Notes: generated by a model from the letters alone, not told the origin. A stretch of DNA of 50,559 bases from Bacteroidales bacterium (GCA_020860515.1 JAJBUG010000031.1:1-50559), one strand, 5' to 3'; numbered from the stretch's first letter, positions 15,744 through 25,014 are shown. Translations and numbers: made by a program.

Positions 15744-17536
15744 TATTTGTACACTTTGTCGGTGTAGATTTGGCCGTTAGTGTAGATGGTGCGGCGGATA
15801 TTGATGCCCTGTACTGGCTCTGCGTGGCGGATGCCTTGCAGGTCATAGTACTCGATGCTCTGCACTTCACCCTTCATCACTGTGTCGGTGATGCCAGCGC
15901 TTGCGCATGTGGGAAAGTATTCAGCTACGCTGTCAAGAGCGTCCTCATTCTCAGCCTTTACGATGTGCTCAACGATTGAGTTGAGGTAAACCTCAAGGTT
16001 GGTGTACCAACCATACTGACACAGGGTGTAGAGATTGCCATCATCGGGATCGTTGGGGTCAAGACCATTGGCAATTTCCCATGCATCGGGCATGCCGTCG
16101 CCATCGCTGTCATAATCAGCAGCACGGGTGAGACTGGTCAGCTCGGGGAAGTTGGCATGGTTCTCATTTCCTTCCTCTCCAGGGATGTTTACCAGGTCGA
16201 TAATGCCAGCTACGCCTGAGATCTCGCCAGTGTAGGTGGTGGTGCCAGTAGCCGCCTCCTCAACATAACGTGCGTCAACTGCGTCGCGATATAGCGAAGC
16301 GCCAGCGTAAGCGAGTACTTTGTCGTAAGCTACCTCAGCGCTGTGGGTTGTTACCTCGCCACACTCGATTTCATAATCCAGCTTTATGGGAATATACACT
16401 TTATCATCTTCATAAATGAAGGAATCGTCTTCAAGGAACCAAGTCTCAGCGTCAGCATCAAATGCCATGCATTGTAAGCCATTCTTAGCTTTCCATCCGC
16501 TATCATATGCCACCCCCTTCCAATCATGATTTTCGGGAGTAGAAGCGGCCGTTACATAATTACCATCAATATAGTAACGACTATAAAGACCATAGAGCTC
16601 GGGATGTGAGCTATCTCCGACGCTTGAAGAATTTATAGTGCATTTGGTAACACGGGTAGTGTTTTTTGTGCCAGGACCAGCCTTGTAGTAATTGTTGACC
16701 ATGTTGATATAGCCGCCGCCGGGACCTCCGTAGCAACCATCGCCATTGCCCCAATTATACATCACACAGTTGCGGAAGTCAACACGCTCAGCCTCTACTG
16801 TGTTTGGGTAGAGGTCCTTGTCGTAGCCGTCCCAACTGTAGCGTGCGCCATTGAAGCGAGGAGTGCGATTGTGAGCATGGCAAATCATAGTGTGGTGGAA
16901 GCTTGCGCCCTTGCCACCCCAGATACCACCGTAGGAGTGCGCGCCCTTGCTATGGCCAGGATTGGCGAGTGCTTCGCCAAGCATGCACCATTGAAGGGTG
17001 AAGTTTTTGTTGTCGTAGTACGATGCCAATTCATCAATTGACCATGAGAAAGAGCAGTGGTCGAAGATGATATTGCTCTGGCGGCGTCCCCAGCTTGCAT
17101 CAGCGCCATCGTTCACGTCCTTGACCTGTGAGCGGCGGAAGCGGATAAAGCGGGTAATGACATTTGAACTGCTGGTGTATTTTACCGTGTAATAGCGTAG
17201 AGTGATGCCGCCTTCTGGGGCTGTCTGTCCAGCAATTGTAGTGTTGCTGTAAACAGTTAGATCGCTTGTAAGGTCAATGTATCCGCTTACGTCGAACACC
17301 ACGGTGATAGGCTCGGCACCATTGTTGCCCTGCTTGAGAGCCCAGCGGAGACAGCCTTCTTTGCCATCATCGCTCAAGTTGGTCACATGTACCACCTTGC
17401 CACCACGTCCGCCAGTGGTAGTATATCGGGCGAAGCCCTCAGCCCCAGGGAAAGCTGGCACTTCGTCCTGAGCCATCGAGCAGCTGAATCCAGCCGCCAA
17501 TGCCAATGTAGAGAGAAGTATCTTATTCATATTCAA
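15743..17536 (-). CDS. Secreted pectate lyase, PL1 family (proximal copy)
   Basis: The 597-aa protein is a paralogue of the PL1 at 11534-13378 but clearly diverged. It has a signal peptide (ALAAGFSCSMAQ) and a beta-helix starting FPGAEGFARYTTTGGRGG, with DHCSFSWSIDELAS (about 152-165), NRTPRFNGARY with the probable catalytic Arg, and DFRNCVMYNWG. The calcium-binding-like DSDGDGMPDAWEIANGLDP lies near residue 475. The C-terminal tail (IEYYDLQGIRHAEPVQGI then GQIYTDKVYK) is a divergent version of the motif shared by its neighbours. It probably acts on polygalacturonate at the cell surface. The downstream esterase is translationally coupled by TAATG. Confidence 0.9.
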   Translation of the reverse strand: MNMNKILLSTLALAAGFSCSMAQDEVPAFPGAEGFARYTTTGGRGGKVVHVTNLSDDGKEGCLRWALKQGNNGAEPITVVFDVSGYIDLTSDLTVYSNTTIAGQTAPEGGITLRYYTVKYTSSSNVITRFIRFRRSQVKDVNDGADASWGRRQSNIIFDHCSFSWSIDELASYYDNKNFTLQWCMLGEALANPGHSKGAHSYGGIWGGKGASFHHTMICHAHNRTPRFNGARYSWDGYDKDLYPNTVEAERVDFRNCVMYNWGNGDGCYGGPGGGYINMVNNYYKAGPGTKNTTRVTKCTINSSSVGDSSHPELYGLYSRYYIDGNYVTAASTPENHDWKGVAYDSGWKAKNGLQCMAFDADAETWFLEDDSFIYEDDKVYIPIKLDYEIECGEVTTHSAEVAYDKVLAYAGASLYRDAVDARYVEEAATGTTTYTGEISGVAGIIDLVNIPGEEGNENHANFPELTSLTRAADYDSDGDGMPDAWEIANGLDPNDPDDGNLYTLCQYGWYTNLEVYLNSIVEHIVKAENEDALDSVAEYFPTCASAGITDTVMKGEVQSIEYYDLQGIRHAEPVQGINIRRTIYTNGQIYTDKVYK

Positions 17537-17557
17537 AAAATGGGTGTTTATGATTGT

Positions 17558-17825
17558 TTAAAGTGTGATTTTTGAAATTTCTCGTTGCTTACCTTGCTGG
17601 TGTACCAGAATGTAAGTGCCTCTCGGGCGATTAGCGGTTATTTATTCCATCACGGTAGAGGTCAAAGGTAATTTCTTTATCATCATTACCTAATGAACGC
17701 CACGACACGAAAACGCCGTCGGCTGTCTTCATGGCAATCACTCCGCGATCAAGATATTCAGTCTGCATCGCTAAGGATAAAAAAGGTATTAATGCAAAAG
17801 CAAGAGGTAAAAACTTAACCTTCAT
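17558..17825 (-). pseudogene. Remnant of a PL11 rhamnogalacturonan lyase with internal deletion
   Basis: On the minus strand 64 codons remain: a signal peptide (LPLAFALIPFLSLAMQ) followed by TEYLDRGVIAMKTADGVFVSW and RSLGNDDKEITFDLYRDG. This is the N-terminal segment of PL11 rhamnogalacturonan endolyases (normally about 600 aa or more). The frame stops at 17631. In a neighbouring frame the sequence continues directly as RPRGTYILVHQQGKQREISK up to a stop at 17558, a tail typical of secreted Bacteroidales proteins (GxYIL..GK). The simplest reading is a large internal deletion that joined the two ends of the gene out of frame. That the tail comes from the same PL11 gene is inference. Confidence 0.75.
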
Positions 17826-17884
17826 ATTAGATTGATGATAATTTTGGTTTTATTTTTCTGTTATTTTGACTTAAGGATTAAGGT

Positions 17885-17920
17885 AAGGCTCCCTTCGTCG
17901 GCAAGGGCGAGGGGAGCCTT
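17885..17920 (-). terminator. Intercistronic hairpin after the uncharacterised secreted protein gene
   Basis: AAGGCTCCC (17885-17893) pairs with GGGAGCCTT (17912-17920) around an 18-nt loop. It lies 36 nt downstream of the stop at 17956. A second small stem (CTCTTTT/AAAAGAG) follows at 17932-17947. U-tracts are weak. Confidence 0.5.
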
Positions 17921-17955
17921 TGTAGAGTTGGCTCTTTTAAAAAAGAGTGGATTGA

Positions 17956-18996
17956 TTACTTGTTGTAGAACTTCTGACCGTTCTGGATGAGGATACCCTT
18001 GGTGTTAGCGTCAACCTTCTGACCCATTACGTTGTAAATAGGAGCGTTAACATCAAGATTCTTGTCAGCAACTACTGAGCTGATGCCAGCGCCACTGCCG
18101 TCGAGCTTGAACTCATATTCCTTAGCATTGTGAGCCACGCCTTCATCGTCAACCCAATCAGCATCACGACCACTCCAAATGGAAGCAGGTTTTGCATCGG
18201 CGGGATTATCTGTGTCAGTGGGAATGAAGATGAAGCCATTGAGGCTGATCTTTGAACCCTGAGCGTTAAGCATGTAGTTTTCAGCGTCAGCATATACTGG
18301 GAAGCCGATAAAACCAAAGCCATTGCCTGAAAGTTCAGTAGCACGATCTCCAGTCAGGATATAGCGAAGTTGAGCAGTACCGGTGGGGTTAGCCCAATCG
18401 TATTCACCAGTCTCTGCATCCTGAGGATATGAAAGATATTTCTGAATATCATCAGCTTCAAGATCTATATAACCCTCATCATCTGAAGGAAGGCTGATCA
18501 CATAGGGTGAAGGGGTACCTGAATCACCAGATGTAGTATTCCAAAGAATACCGCAATCATAAGCGATTGCAGTTGCGAAAGAACCAAGGCCTTCATAAGC
18601 CCAGTAGTTCTTGTTGGAAGAGAGCTTGCTCATGCAGATGATATAACCATCTTTAGCTACAGTGAACTGTGCCACAGCACCTTCGGTGGGACCCTCGAAG
18701 AATCCGTTGGGATTTGGATTGGCTGAACCAAGTTGCACACCATTCTCTGCTGAGAAATATTCGTCACCAATCCAGATGCCTTTTTGGCTATTAGCCTCGA
18801 TGCCAGCAGCTTTAGGGCTGTCGTCATAGGCGAGGCGCATAATTACATTCTCTGATTGGCAAAGAATGGTCTGTGCTGCCATCGGAGCGTTGTCACTGGT
18901 GATGCCAAGTGCATCAAGATCGATGATGGCTGATTCGATCTGCGCCATGGCCATAACAGGCAGGGCAGCCACAAGAAGAGTAGAAAATTTCTTCAT
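17956..18996 (-). CDS. Uncharacterised secreted protein of the susCD operon
   Basis: I do not recognise a family. The 346-aa protein has a signal peptide (MKKFSTLLVAALPVMAMAQ), then a sequence rich in short beta-strand-like stretches, aromatic residues and Gly/Asn/Asp. It has no catalytic motif that I can name. The C-terminus (GAGISSVVADKN, then IYNVMGQKVDANTKGILIQN and GQKFYNK) matches the tail motif of the PL1 at 11534-13378. It is the fourth gene after susC, a position often taken by surface glycan-binding proteins, so a glycan-binding role is plausible but unproven. It is flanked by hairpins on both sides. Confidence 0.75.
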   Translation of the reverse strand: MKKFSTLLVAALPVMAMAQIESAIIDLDALGITSDNAPMAAQTILCQSENVIMRLAYDDSPKAAGIEANSQKGIWIGDEYFSAENGVQLGSANPNPNGFFEGPTEGAVAQFTVAKDGYIICMSKLSSNKNYWAYEGLGSFATAIAYDCGILWNTTSGDSGTPSPYVISLPSDDEGYIDLEADDIQKYLSYPQDAETGEYDWANPTGTAQLRYILTGDRATELSGNGFGFIGFPVYADAENYMLNAQGSKISLNGFIFIPTDTDNPADAKPASIWSGRDADWVDDEGVAHNAKEYEFKLDGSGAGISSVVADKNLDVNAPIYNVMGQKVDANTKGILIQNGQKFYNK

Positions 18997-19046
18997 TGTA
19001 AAGAATTTAGGGGGTTAATAAAATAGTTATTTGTATGAAATAGGGA

Positions 19047-19084
19047 AATCTAAGTGCCTCAGCCCAGGCTTAGGCACTTAGATT
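19047..19084 (-). terminator. Intercistronic hairpin after the small lipoprotein gene
   Basis: The 18-nt arms (19047-19064 and 19067-19084) pair with one mismatch. The outer 13 bp are perfect (AATCTAAGTGCCT with its complement). The hairpin starts 13 nt downstream of the lipoprotein stop and may separate expression of susC-susD-lipoprotein from the genes beyond. Confidence 0.65.
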
Positions 19085-19096
19085 GAGAAGTTGCTT

Positions 19097-19576
19097 TTAT
19101 TGTTTGCTTCCTGAGAAGTTCACGTTATAGACGTAGGTCTTTTTGCCTTGTTTTACTGCCATAGAGAATGACATAGTAGTGTTTCCGTCAAAATCAATTT
19201 CTCCTTGAAAAGTAAAACCAAGAGGGTTTGAAGAAAGTTCATTATAGAAGCCGTATGCACGTGATTTGGGTACGAGGTTTGCCGCTGCTGTGCCAGCGAA
19301 GGCGGGGGTTTCGCAATCGCAGTTGATAGTCATATAGGCTGCATAAGGTGCATCGTCGGTGTAGGCGGTGAAAACCAGGGTGCCGGTGTAGTCAGTTGTG
19401 GTTTCGTTGGTTACGTCCTCTACCGAGTATGTACCAGAATAGGTGCCTATAACCTTAGCTGCTACGTTAACTTGATCGCCAGTTGCAGGGGTATCGTCGT
19501 CGCTGCTGCACGATGCGAAGCACATCGGCAGAGCAACTGCAGCGAGTGACAGGAATATTTTAGCTATTTTATTCAT
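19097..19576 (-). CDS. Small uncharacterised lipoprotein next to susD
   Basis: The protein is 159 aa with a lipoprotein signal (SLAAVALPMCFASCSSDDD; lipobox FASC followed by the Ser/Asp-rich stretch common in surface-exposed Bacteroidetes lipoproteins). The rest looks like a single beta-sandwich (KVIGTYSGTYSVED; YTGTLVFTAYTDDAPY; MSFSMAVKQGKKTYVYNVNF). No family is recognised. Its place directly after susD, with a 26-bp gap, suggests an accessory glycan-binding or complex-stabilising lipoprotein of the SusCD transporter. Confidence 0.8.
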   Translation of the reverse strand: MNKIAKIFLSLAAVALPMCFASCSSDDDTPATGDQVNVAAKVIGTYSGTYSVEDVTNETTTDYTGTLVFTAYTDDAPYAAYMTINCDCETPAFAGTAAANLVPKSRAYGFYNELSSNPLGFTFQGEIDFDGNTTMSFSMAVKQGKKTYVYNVNFSGSKQ

Positions 19577-19602
19577 TGTCGGTTGATGTTTTCAAGTGAA
19601 TA

Positions 19603-21450
19603 TTAATATCCAGGATTCTGATCCTCGCTGGTCATTGAGAGGTTCATGTCAAGTTCATCCTGTGGAATAGGGCGATACCATTTGGTTTCACCTTGGCCAT
19701 TCTGCATGTCAGCGATGCTGCTTACGAAGCGGCCGAACTCAACCATGTAGCGAACGAGCTGCTTGGTGCGACGCAGGTCAAAGAAGCGGGTGCGCTCAGC
19801 GTAAGTCTCGCGTGCACGCTCATCGAGCACCAGGTCAAGCGCAGTGGGATTGAAAGTACCGCTAACCGAGTAGGGAGTCTCGTAGTCACCGAATGTGTTG
19901 AGAGTGGGGAGACCAGCGCGATTGCGCACTGCGTTGATCTTGGCGAGTGCCTGTGCGTCCTTGTTAGCCAAGAGGTATGCCTCAGCAGCTACGAGGTACA
20001 TTTCGCTTACATGGTGCACGGGAATGTCACGGTAGCAATTGCTTTTGGTTACATTATCAGAATTGGGGTCATCCCACTTCTTTACGATGAGACCGCCAGC
20101 TGAAGCATTCTTCAGAAGACCTTCCATTGGATCGAGGGTCTCCATTGCTGCCAGTGAGCCATCGGTGTTGAACTTCCAGCGGTAAACTACGTCACCACCA
20201 ACGATTGCTGCGAAGGGCTCGTTGATTCCGTAAGCATTGTTGGTCTGCTTTACAGTCTGGCTTGACTTGGTAGCCAAGTCAGCAAGAGCCTCGTCAACTG
20301 TTACATATTCAGGATAGTAGATGCAAGCGATTGGTTTCTTTGCGAGCTCTGCCTCAGTGCAATTGTAAGGAGCCAGATAGCCATCGGTACCCCAACCGGC
20401 ATTGCCAGCGGCATCACGAGGTGAGTTGTAGAGAGTGGTCATAAAGGTAGCCTCGAAGCGCTCGTCGCCTTTCTCCCAGAGAGATAGAGACTTGAGCGAG
20501 GTATTGTTGGTACCGCCCGAACTGGTACCCTTCTGACCTACCTGCAAACAGTTACCATAGTAGCCCATGTAGTCGTTCATCAGCGAGTGTCCGCCCTCTG
20601 AAGCATCGCCAGGATAGCCAGCACGGTCGTATTGTACTGACCAGATTTCCTCGGCATTGCCTTCGTTGTTGAAGTCCCACTTCTGAGCAAAGCTCATGGT
20701 GAGCTGCACGCCATTGATAGCTTTCTCCGCCCAAGCAGCTGCGCTGTCAAAGAGGCTGTTGTTAGTTACGGTGTAGGTACCGTTAGCCTCGCTGGTGATA
20801 GTTGTGCCACAGTCCCAAGCATAAGCCAAGTAGAACTTAGCCAAGAGGGCAGCAACGGCTTGCTTGCTGGCTACCCCCTGATGATTGGTGTCATCGAGGG
20901 TAGAGTTGTTATAGAGATCCTCAAGATCGTTGATCAAGATAGGATAGAGCTCATCGAGTGCAACGCGGGGATAGTCGCGCGAAGCATCTTGGATATACCA
21001 ATCTACATAAGGCACGCCACCGAACATTTGAGTCAGGTAGTAGTAAGCCTGAGCGCGGAGGTAACGGCCCTCGTAAGCGAGGCTGGTGCCTTCGCCTGCG
21101 TAGTAGATCATCGCGTTGGAATTCTGGATGATCTTGTAGCAGTTGGTGTAGTAACTCTGTACTGTTGAGTTGGTGGTAGCCAAGGTGAAGCAGCTGAACT
21201 CGCCATCATCGCCCGAGCGGGGATTGATATAGAGGTCGCTCGACTGATCCTGCAGGTCAATTACAGTTACCACTGACTTGAGATAGTTGTAGCAAGCGGC
21301 ACGCAGAGCGCTGGGGTCGTTGCTGAAGTATTGGTCACCATCCTTATCGGCAGCCGAAGGGTTGTCCGCATCGAGGAAGTCGCTACAGCCAGTGAAAGTA
21401 GCAGCCCCCATCAGGAGAGCACCGATTGTAAGATATTTTTGGATTTTCAT
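19603..21450 (-). CDS. susD: SusD/RagB-family outer-membrane glycan-binding lipoprotein
   Basis: The 615-aa protein has a lipoprotein signal (LMGAATFTGCSDF) and the SusD N-terminal pattern (CSDFLDADNPSA). TPR-like helices include RAQAYYYLTQMFGGVPYVDW (about 130-149). The conserved C-terminal region reads YLVAAEAYLLAN, KINAVRNRAGLP, ERARETYAERTRFFDLRR and WYRPIPQDELDMN. SusD proteins sit as a lid on the SusC barrel and capture oligosaccharides at the cell surface. The linked enzymes make pectic oligogalacturonides the likely ligand. It follows susC by 26 bp in the same operon. Confidence 0.93.
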   Translation of the reverse strand: MKIQKYLTIGALLMGAATFTGCSDFLDADNPSAADKDGDQYFSNDPSALRAACYNYLKSVVTVIDLQDQSSDLYINPRSGDDGEFSCFTLATTNSTVQSYYTNCYKIIQNSNAMIYYAGEGTSLAYEGRYLRAQAYYYLTQMFGGVPYVDWYIQDASRDYPRVALDELYPILINDLEDLYNNSTLDDTNHQGVASKQAVAALLAKFYLAYAWDCGTTITSEANGTYTVTNNSLFDSAAAWAEKAINGVQLTMSFAQKWDFNNEGNAEEIWSVQYDRAGYPGDASEGGHSLMNDYMGYYGNCLQVGQKGTSSGGTNNTSLKSLSLWEKGDERFEATFMTTLYNSPRDAAGNAGWGTDGYLAPYNCTEAELAKKPIACIYYPEYVTVDEALADLATKSSQTVKQTNNAYGINEPFAAIVGGDVVYRWKFNTDGSLAAMETLDPMEGLLKNASAGGLIVKKWDDPNSDNVTKSNCYRDIPVHHVSEMYLVAAEAYLLANKDAQALAKINAVRNRAGLPTLNTFGDYETPYSVSGTFNPTALDLVLDERARETYAERTRFFDLRRTKQLVRYMVEFGRFVSSIADMQNGQGETKWYRPIPQDELDMNLSMTSEDQNPGY

Positions 21451-21476
21451 TGATGTAGTCGTGATTTAAAGGTTTG

Positions 21477-24400
21477 TTAGAACTTGATGTTCGCGCCGAT
21501 TTGATAAGAAATGGTGCTGGGACCATCGTTCGTAAGAGCTGCGGTCATCCATTCGGGATCGAAGCCTTTGTACTTTGTGAATACGAAGGGGTTGGTCACG
21601 GTGAAGTAGATGCGAGCGCTCTTGCAGCCGATATAGTTAAGGATGCTCTTGTCGAAGGTGTAGCCGAGGGTGATGTACTTAACCTTAGCGTAGTCTGCGT
21701 TGGTGATACCCTGAGCGTAGCCCATGTAGTATTGCTCAGCCTTGCCAAGACCATTTGAAGTACCTGAGTTTACGAAAGGATACTTGCCGTAGTGAGTAGT
21801 GGTCTGGTAGGTGGGGTTAACCAGGATACCGTCCGAGTTCATGCCATCAGCATTGAGTAGTGCGCCGGTAGGAATGTAGAAATCACGCATCAGCTTGTTA
21901 AGACCACGGTCATTGTAGGTGCAATAGTATGAGCCAGAGTAGCTGCGGTCGCCCATGAAGGGTGAGAATACCTTGCCGCCGAGGCGAGCGTAGATGTTGA
22001 ACGAGAAGTCAAGCACGCCGCCCTTCTTGGGGAGCTTGTATGACATGTTCGAGGTGAAGCTACCAGTTACCTTAGGATCTGAGTTGGTGATTACGCGGTC
22101 GTTGTCAGCATCCCATACGCCATCGCCATTGACGTCGCGGATGATAGGCTGGCCTTCTGACAGACCGTAGCAAGCATAGTAGTAGTCAGCTGATACGACC
22201 TTGCTGCCAGGGGTGAAACCCTTTTCGATAGCAATCTGGTGGTTAGGCACGGTCATCATCTTGTCGCTTACTACGCCATCCCAAACGTATGAATATACGT
22301 TGTTGGTTGAGTAACCTACGAAGAGGTTGCCGGTACAATTCGACTTGTTAAGCACTTGATCACTGGCGCCGTTAATTTCAAGCACCTTGTTCTGGTTGTG
22401 AGCCAGGGTCAGGGTTGTGCTCCACTCGAAGTTGCGATTGGTTACGTTAATGGTAGTCAGCGAGAGCTCGACACCACGGTTGCGAACCGAACCGATGTTG
22501 GTGGCCATTGTACCGCCGCCAGTCTCGAGGGGCAGATCTACGTCGTAGAGCAGATCCTTTGACTTCTTCTGATAGTACTCAATGCTACCGTTGATGCGGC
22601 TGTTGAGGAAGCCGAAGTCAAGACCAACGTTCCATTCGTGTGACTTCTCCCATGAGAGGTCAGCATTTACGATGCCTGAGGGATAGTAGCCATTCACGTA
22701 GGTGGGGCCGAAAGGATAGTTAACTGGGCCGCTGATGCCAACGATAGTATCGTAGTTGCCAATGCCCTTGTTGTTACCGGTAACACCATAGCTTACGCGA
22801 AGCTTAAGGTTGTTGATCCAGGTGATATTTTTCATGAAGTTCTCCTCGCTGACGCGCCAAGCAAGAGCTGCTGATGGGAATGAACCCCAGCGGTGACCGT
22901 CGGCAAACTTCGACGAACCATCCCAGCGGACAGTGCCTGTGAAGTAGTACTTGCCCATGAAGTCGTAGTTAAGACGAACAGCGTAAGAAATCATTGAGCT
23001 TTCTGAGTATGATGAGTAGGTAGAACCGTCATTCACAATGGTGCCTGCTGATCCCATATTGAACCAGTCGGTATCGTTCATCACGTTGTTACCTTGAGTT
23101 TGGAATTTCTCAGTGTGCGACTTCTCCATAGAGAAGAGGCCTAAGAAGCTAACGTTATGCACGCGATTGAAGGTAGCATTGTAATTGATGGTGTTGTCCC
23201 ACGTCCAGCCGAAACCTGTATAGTTGAGTGCTGTAGCTGTATTATACGCATCACTAGTCTCAGGATTGTTGCCACCATAGGTATAACCTGTGTTGGGATC
23301 AATGTAACCGGTGAATTCACCATCACGATAGTTGGTGTAAGAGGGCGAGAAGGTGGTCTTCACGTTAAGTCCCTTCATCAGGTTCAATTGCAAGTATGCG
23401 TTACCGAGAGCGCGGTAGGTGGTGCGCTTGTGCTTGTAGTCGTTCATCAGATACAAGGGGTTAACCGAGTCTGAGAACTGGTTGCCATCGGTGCCAAGAG
23501 TGGTCTTGTTGCCGGGGTAGCGGAGCACGTTGCCGTCAGCATCGTAGGGCTGCATGTATGGATTCATACGGTAAGCCTGCGAGATAGCGGTGTCGTAAGC
23601 ATATTGGTTCTCCATGCGAGCGAGGTTGAAGGTGAAACCAGCTTGGATTACGCTGTTGATCTTAGCGTCAACAGAACCCTTGAAGCTGAAGGTCTCGTTC
23701 TTATCGCCCTTGTAGATGCCCTCAACGCCGTTGAAACCAAGGCCGAAGTGGTAGTTAACGGTTTCGCTTGCGCCGCTTACTGCTACATAGTGGTTCTGCT
23801 GGTGGCCGTTCTGGGTCACGAGTGAAGGCCAATCATAGGTCTGGCCATTTGCGAGCATATCCTTGAGAGCGAAACCCTGGCTCAAATCAGCTGAGTTGTA
23901 AGCCAGCAGAGCTTGGCCGAAGTTAGAAAGTCCACCAGCGCCGTAGGTGGGCTGAGCTGAGGTGAAGGTGCCGCCATTGACAGGTGCGACGAACTTCTGG
24001 AAACGATAGCGGTAGAACTCGCTGCCATCCATGAAGTCGGGAGTGCGTGCCACATGGTTGATACCATAGAAACCATCGTAGGTGATGCTGGCCTTCTGCT
24101 CGCGGTTAACGTTTACGCCACCCTTGGTGGTAATCATAATCACACCGGCGGTAGCACGCGAACCATAGATAGCGGTAGAAGAAGCATCCTTGAGCACGTC
24201 GATGCGCTCGATGTCTTGGGGATTCAGGAAGTCGATATCGTTACACATAACGCCATCTACAATGTAGAGAGGGGTAGTGTTGGAGTTGATTGACGACTTA
24301 CCACGGATTTCGATGTCAAAGCCGCCATTTGCACGGCCGCTCGACTGAGTGATGTTCACGCCGGGGGTAGAGCCCTGGAGGGCACCAATAACATTGGTGT

Positions 24401-24881
24401 TACCTTTGGCGACGAGGCTTTTGGTGTCGACTGACGACACGGCGCCGGTGAGGTCGCTACGCTTCACGGTACCGTAGCCGACAACGACTACCTCCTCGAG
24501 AAGCTCAGAATCCTCGCTGAGCACGATGTCGATATGTGTGCGCCCTTCGACTTTGGTCTCTGAGGGCTGGTAGCCCACGTATGATACCATCAGGATTGCA
24601 TCTGAGGGCACCTTGACTTGGTAGTGTCCGTCAAGGTCAGTGTTGCAACCGTTAGTTGTGCCTTTTTGGAAGACAGCGGCTCCAATCAGTGGCTCCCCTG
24701 TAGTGTCGGTGATTGTGCCAGAAACGGTAATCTCCTGCGCAGCGGCCGGCAGGGCGCAGAAAAGCGCCAACATGCACATCACAGCCATGCGCAAGCAGAG
24801 GCGAGAAGCCGATGAAAACCGATCTTTAGCCTTTCCGCCCGTGCGGGAGGTTGAGCCATTCCATACAAAAATCTGTTTCAT
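21477..24881 (-). CDS. susC: SusC/RagA-family TonB-dependent outer-membrane transporter
   Basis: The 1134-aa protein has a long N-region (about 32 residues) before the hydrophobic signal core (MAVMCMLALFCALPAAAQ). An N-terminal carboxypeptidase-regulatory-like domain (VSGTITDTTGEPLIGAAVF to about 130) is followed by the TonB box region EEVVVVGYGTVKRSDLTGAV. The plug domain contains GVNITQSSGRANGGFDIEIR and TPLYIVDGVMCNDIDFL. The 22-strand barrel then runs to the C-terminal IGANIKF. It imports oligosaccharides with SusD, using TonB energy; pectic oligomers are inferred from the locus. It is the first gene of the leftward operon, divergent from the GH28 gene across 391 bp. Confidence 0.95.
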   Translation of the reverse strand: MKQIFVWNGSTSRTGGKAKDRFSSASRLCLRMAVMCMLALFCALPAAAQEITVSGTITDTTGEPLIGAAVFQKGTTNGCNTDLDGHYQVKVPSDAILMVSYVGYQPSETKVEGRTHIDIVLSEDSELLEEVVVVGYGTVKRSDLTGAVSSVDTKSLVAKGNTNVIGALQGSTPGVNITQSSGRANGGFDIEIRGKSSINSNTTPLYIVDGVMCNDIDFLNPQDIERIDVLKDASSTAIYGSRATAGVIMITTKGGVNVNREQKASITYDGFYGINHVARTPDFMDGSEFYRYRFQKFVAPVNGGTFTSAQPTYGAGGLSNFGQALLAYNSADLSQGFALKDMLANGQTYDWPSLVTQNGHQQNHYVAVSGASETVNYHFGLGFNGVEGIYKGDKNETFSFKGSVDAKINSVIQAGFTFNLARMENQYAYDTAISQAYRMNPYMQPYDADGNVLRYPGNKTTLGTDGNQFSDSVNPLYLMNDYKHKRTTYRALGNAYLQLNLMKGLNVKTTFSPSYTNYRDGEFTGYIDPNTGYTYGGNNPETSDAYNTATALNYTGFGWTWDNTINYNATFNRVHNVSFLGLFSMEKSHTEKFQTQGNNVMNDTDWFNMGSAGTIVNDGSTYSSYSESSMISYAVRLNYDFMGKYYFTGTVRWDGSSKFADGHRWGSFPSAALAWRVSEENFMKNITWINNLKLRVSYGVTGNNKGIGNYDTIVGISGPVNYPFGPTYVNGYYPSGIVNADLSWEKSHEWNVGLDFGFLNSRINGSIEYYQKKSKDLLYDVDLPLETGGGTMATNIGSVRNRGVELSLTTINVTNRNFEWSTTLTLAHNQNKVLEINGASDQVLNKSNCTGNLFVGYSTNNVYSYVWDGVVSDKMMTVPNHQIAIEKGFTPGSKVVSADYYYACYGLSEGQPIIRDVNGDGVWDADNDRVITNSDPKVTGSFTSNMSYKLPKKGGVLDFSFNIYARLGGKVFSPFMGDRSYSGSYYCTYNDRGLNKLMRDFYIPTGALLNADGMNSDGILVNPTYQTTTHYGKYPFVNSGTSNGLGKAEQYYMGYAQGITNADYAKVKYITLGYTFDKSILNYIGCKSARIYFTVTNPFVFTKYKGFDPEWMTAALTNDGPSTISYQIGANIKF

Positions 24882-25006
24882 GGTTGGATTTTACAGAAAT
24901 TGTTATTCGTTTTAAAATTTGTAAAAAAGATAATGATTGTGTTTTCAGCAATGAGAAATTCTATACTGTGCGATTCGTCAGGTTAGTTCTTTAGCGAAAA
25001 ACAATG

Positions 25007-25014
25007 CAAAGTTA
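25007..25014 (-). promoter_or_regulatory. Probable -7 element for the susC operon
   Basis: TAACTTTG on the minus strand lies 125 nt upstream of the susC ATG, leaving a long leader. No TTG lies at the expected distance, so activation by a regulator is possible. Confidence 0.45.
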
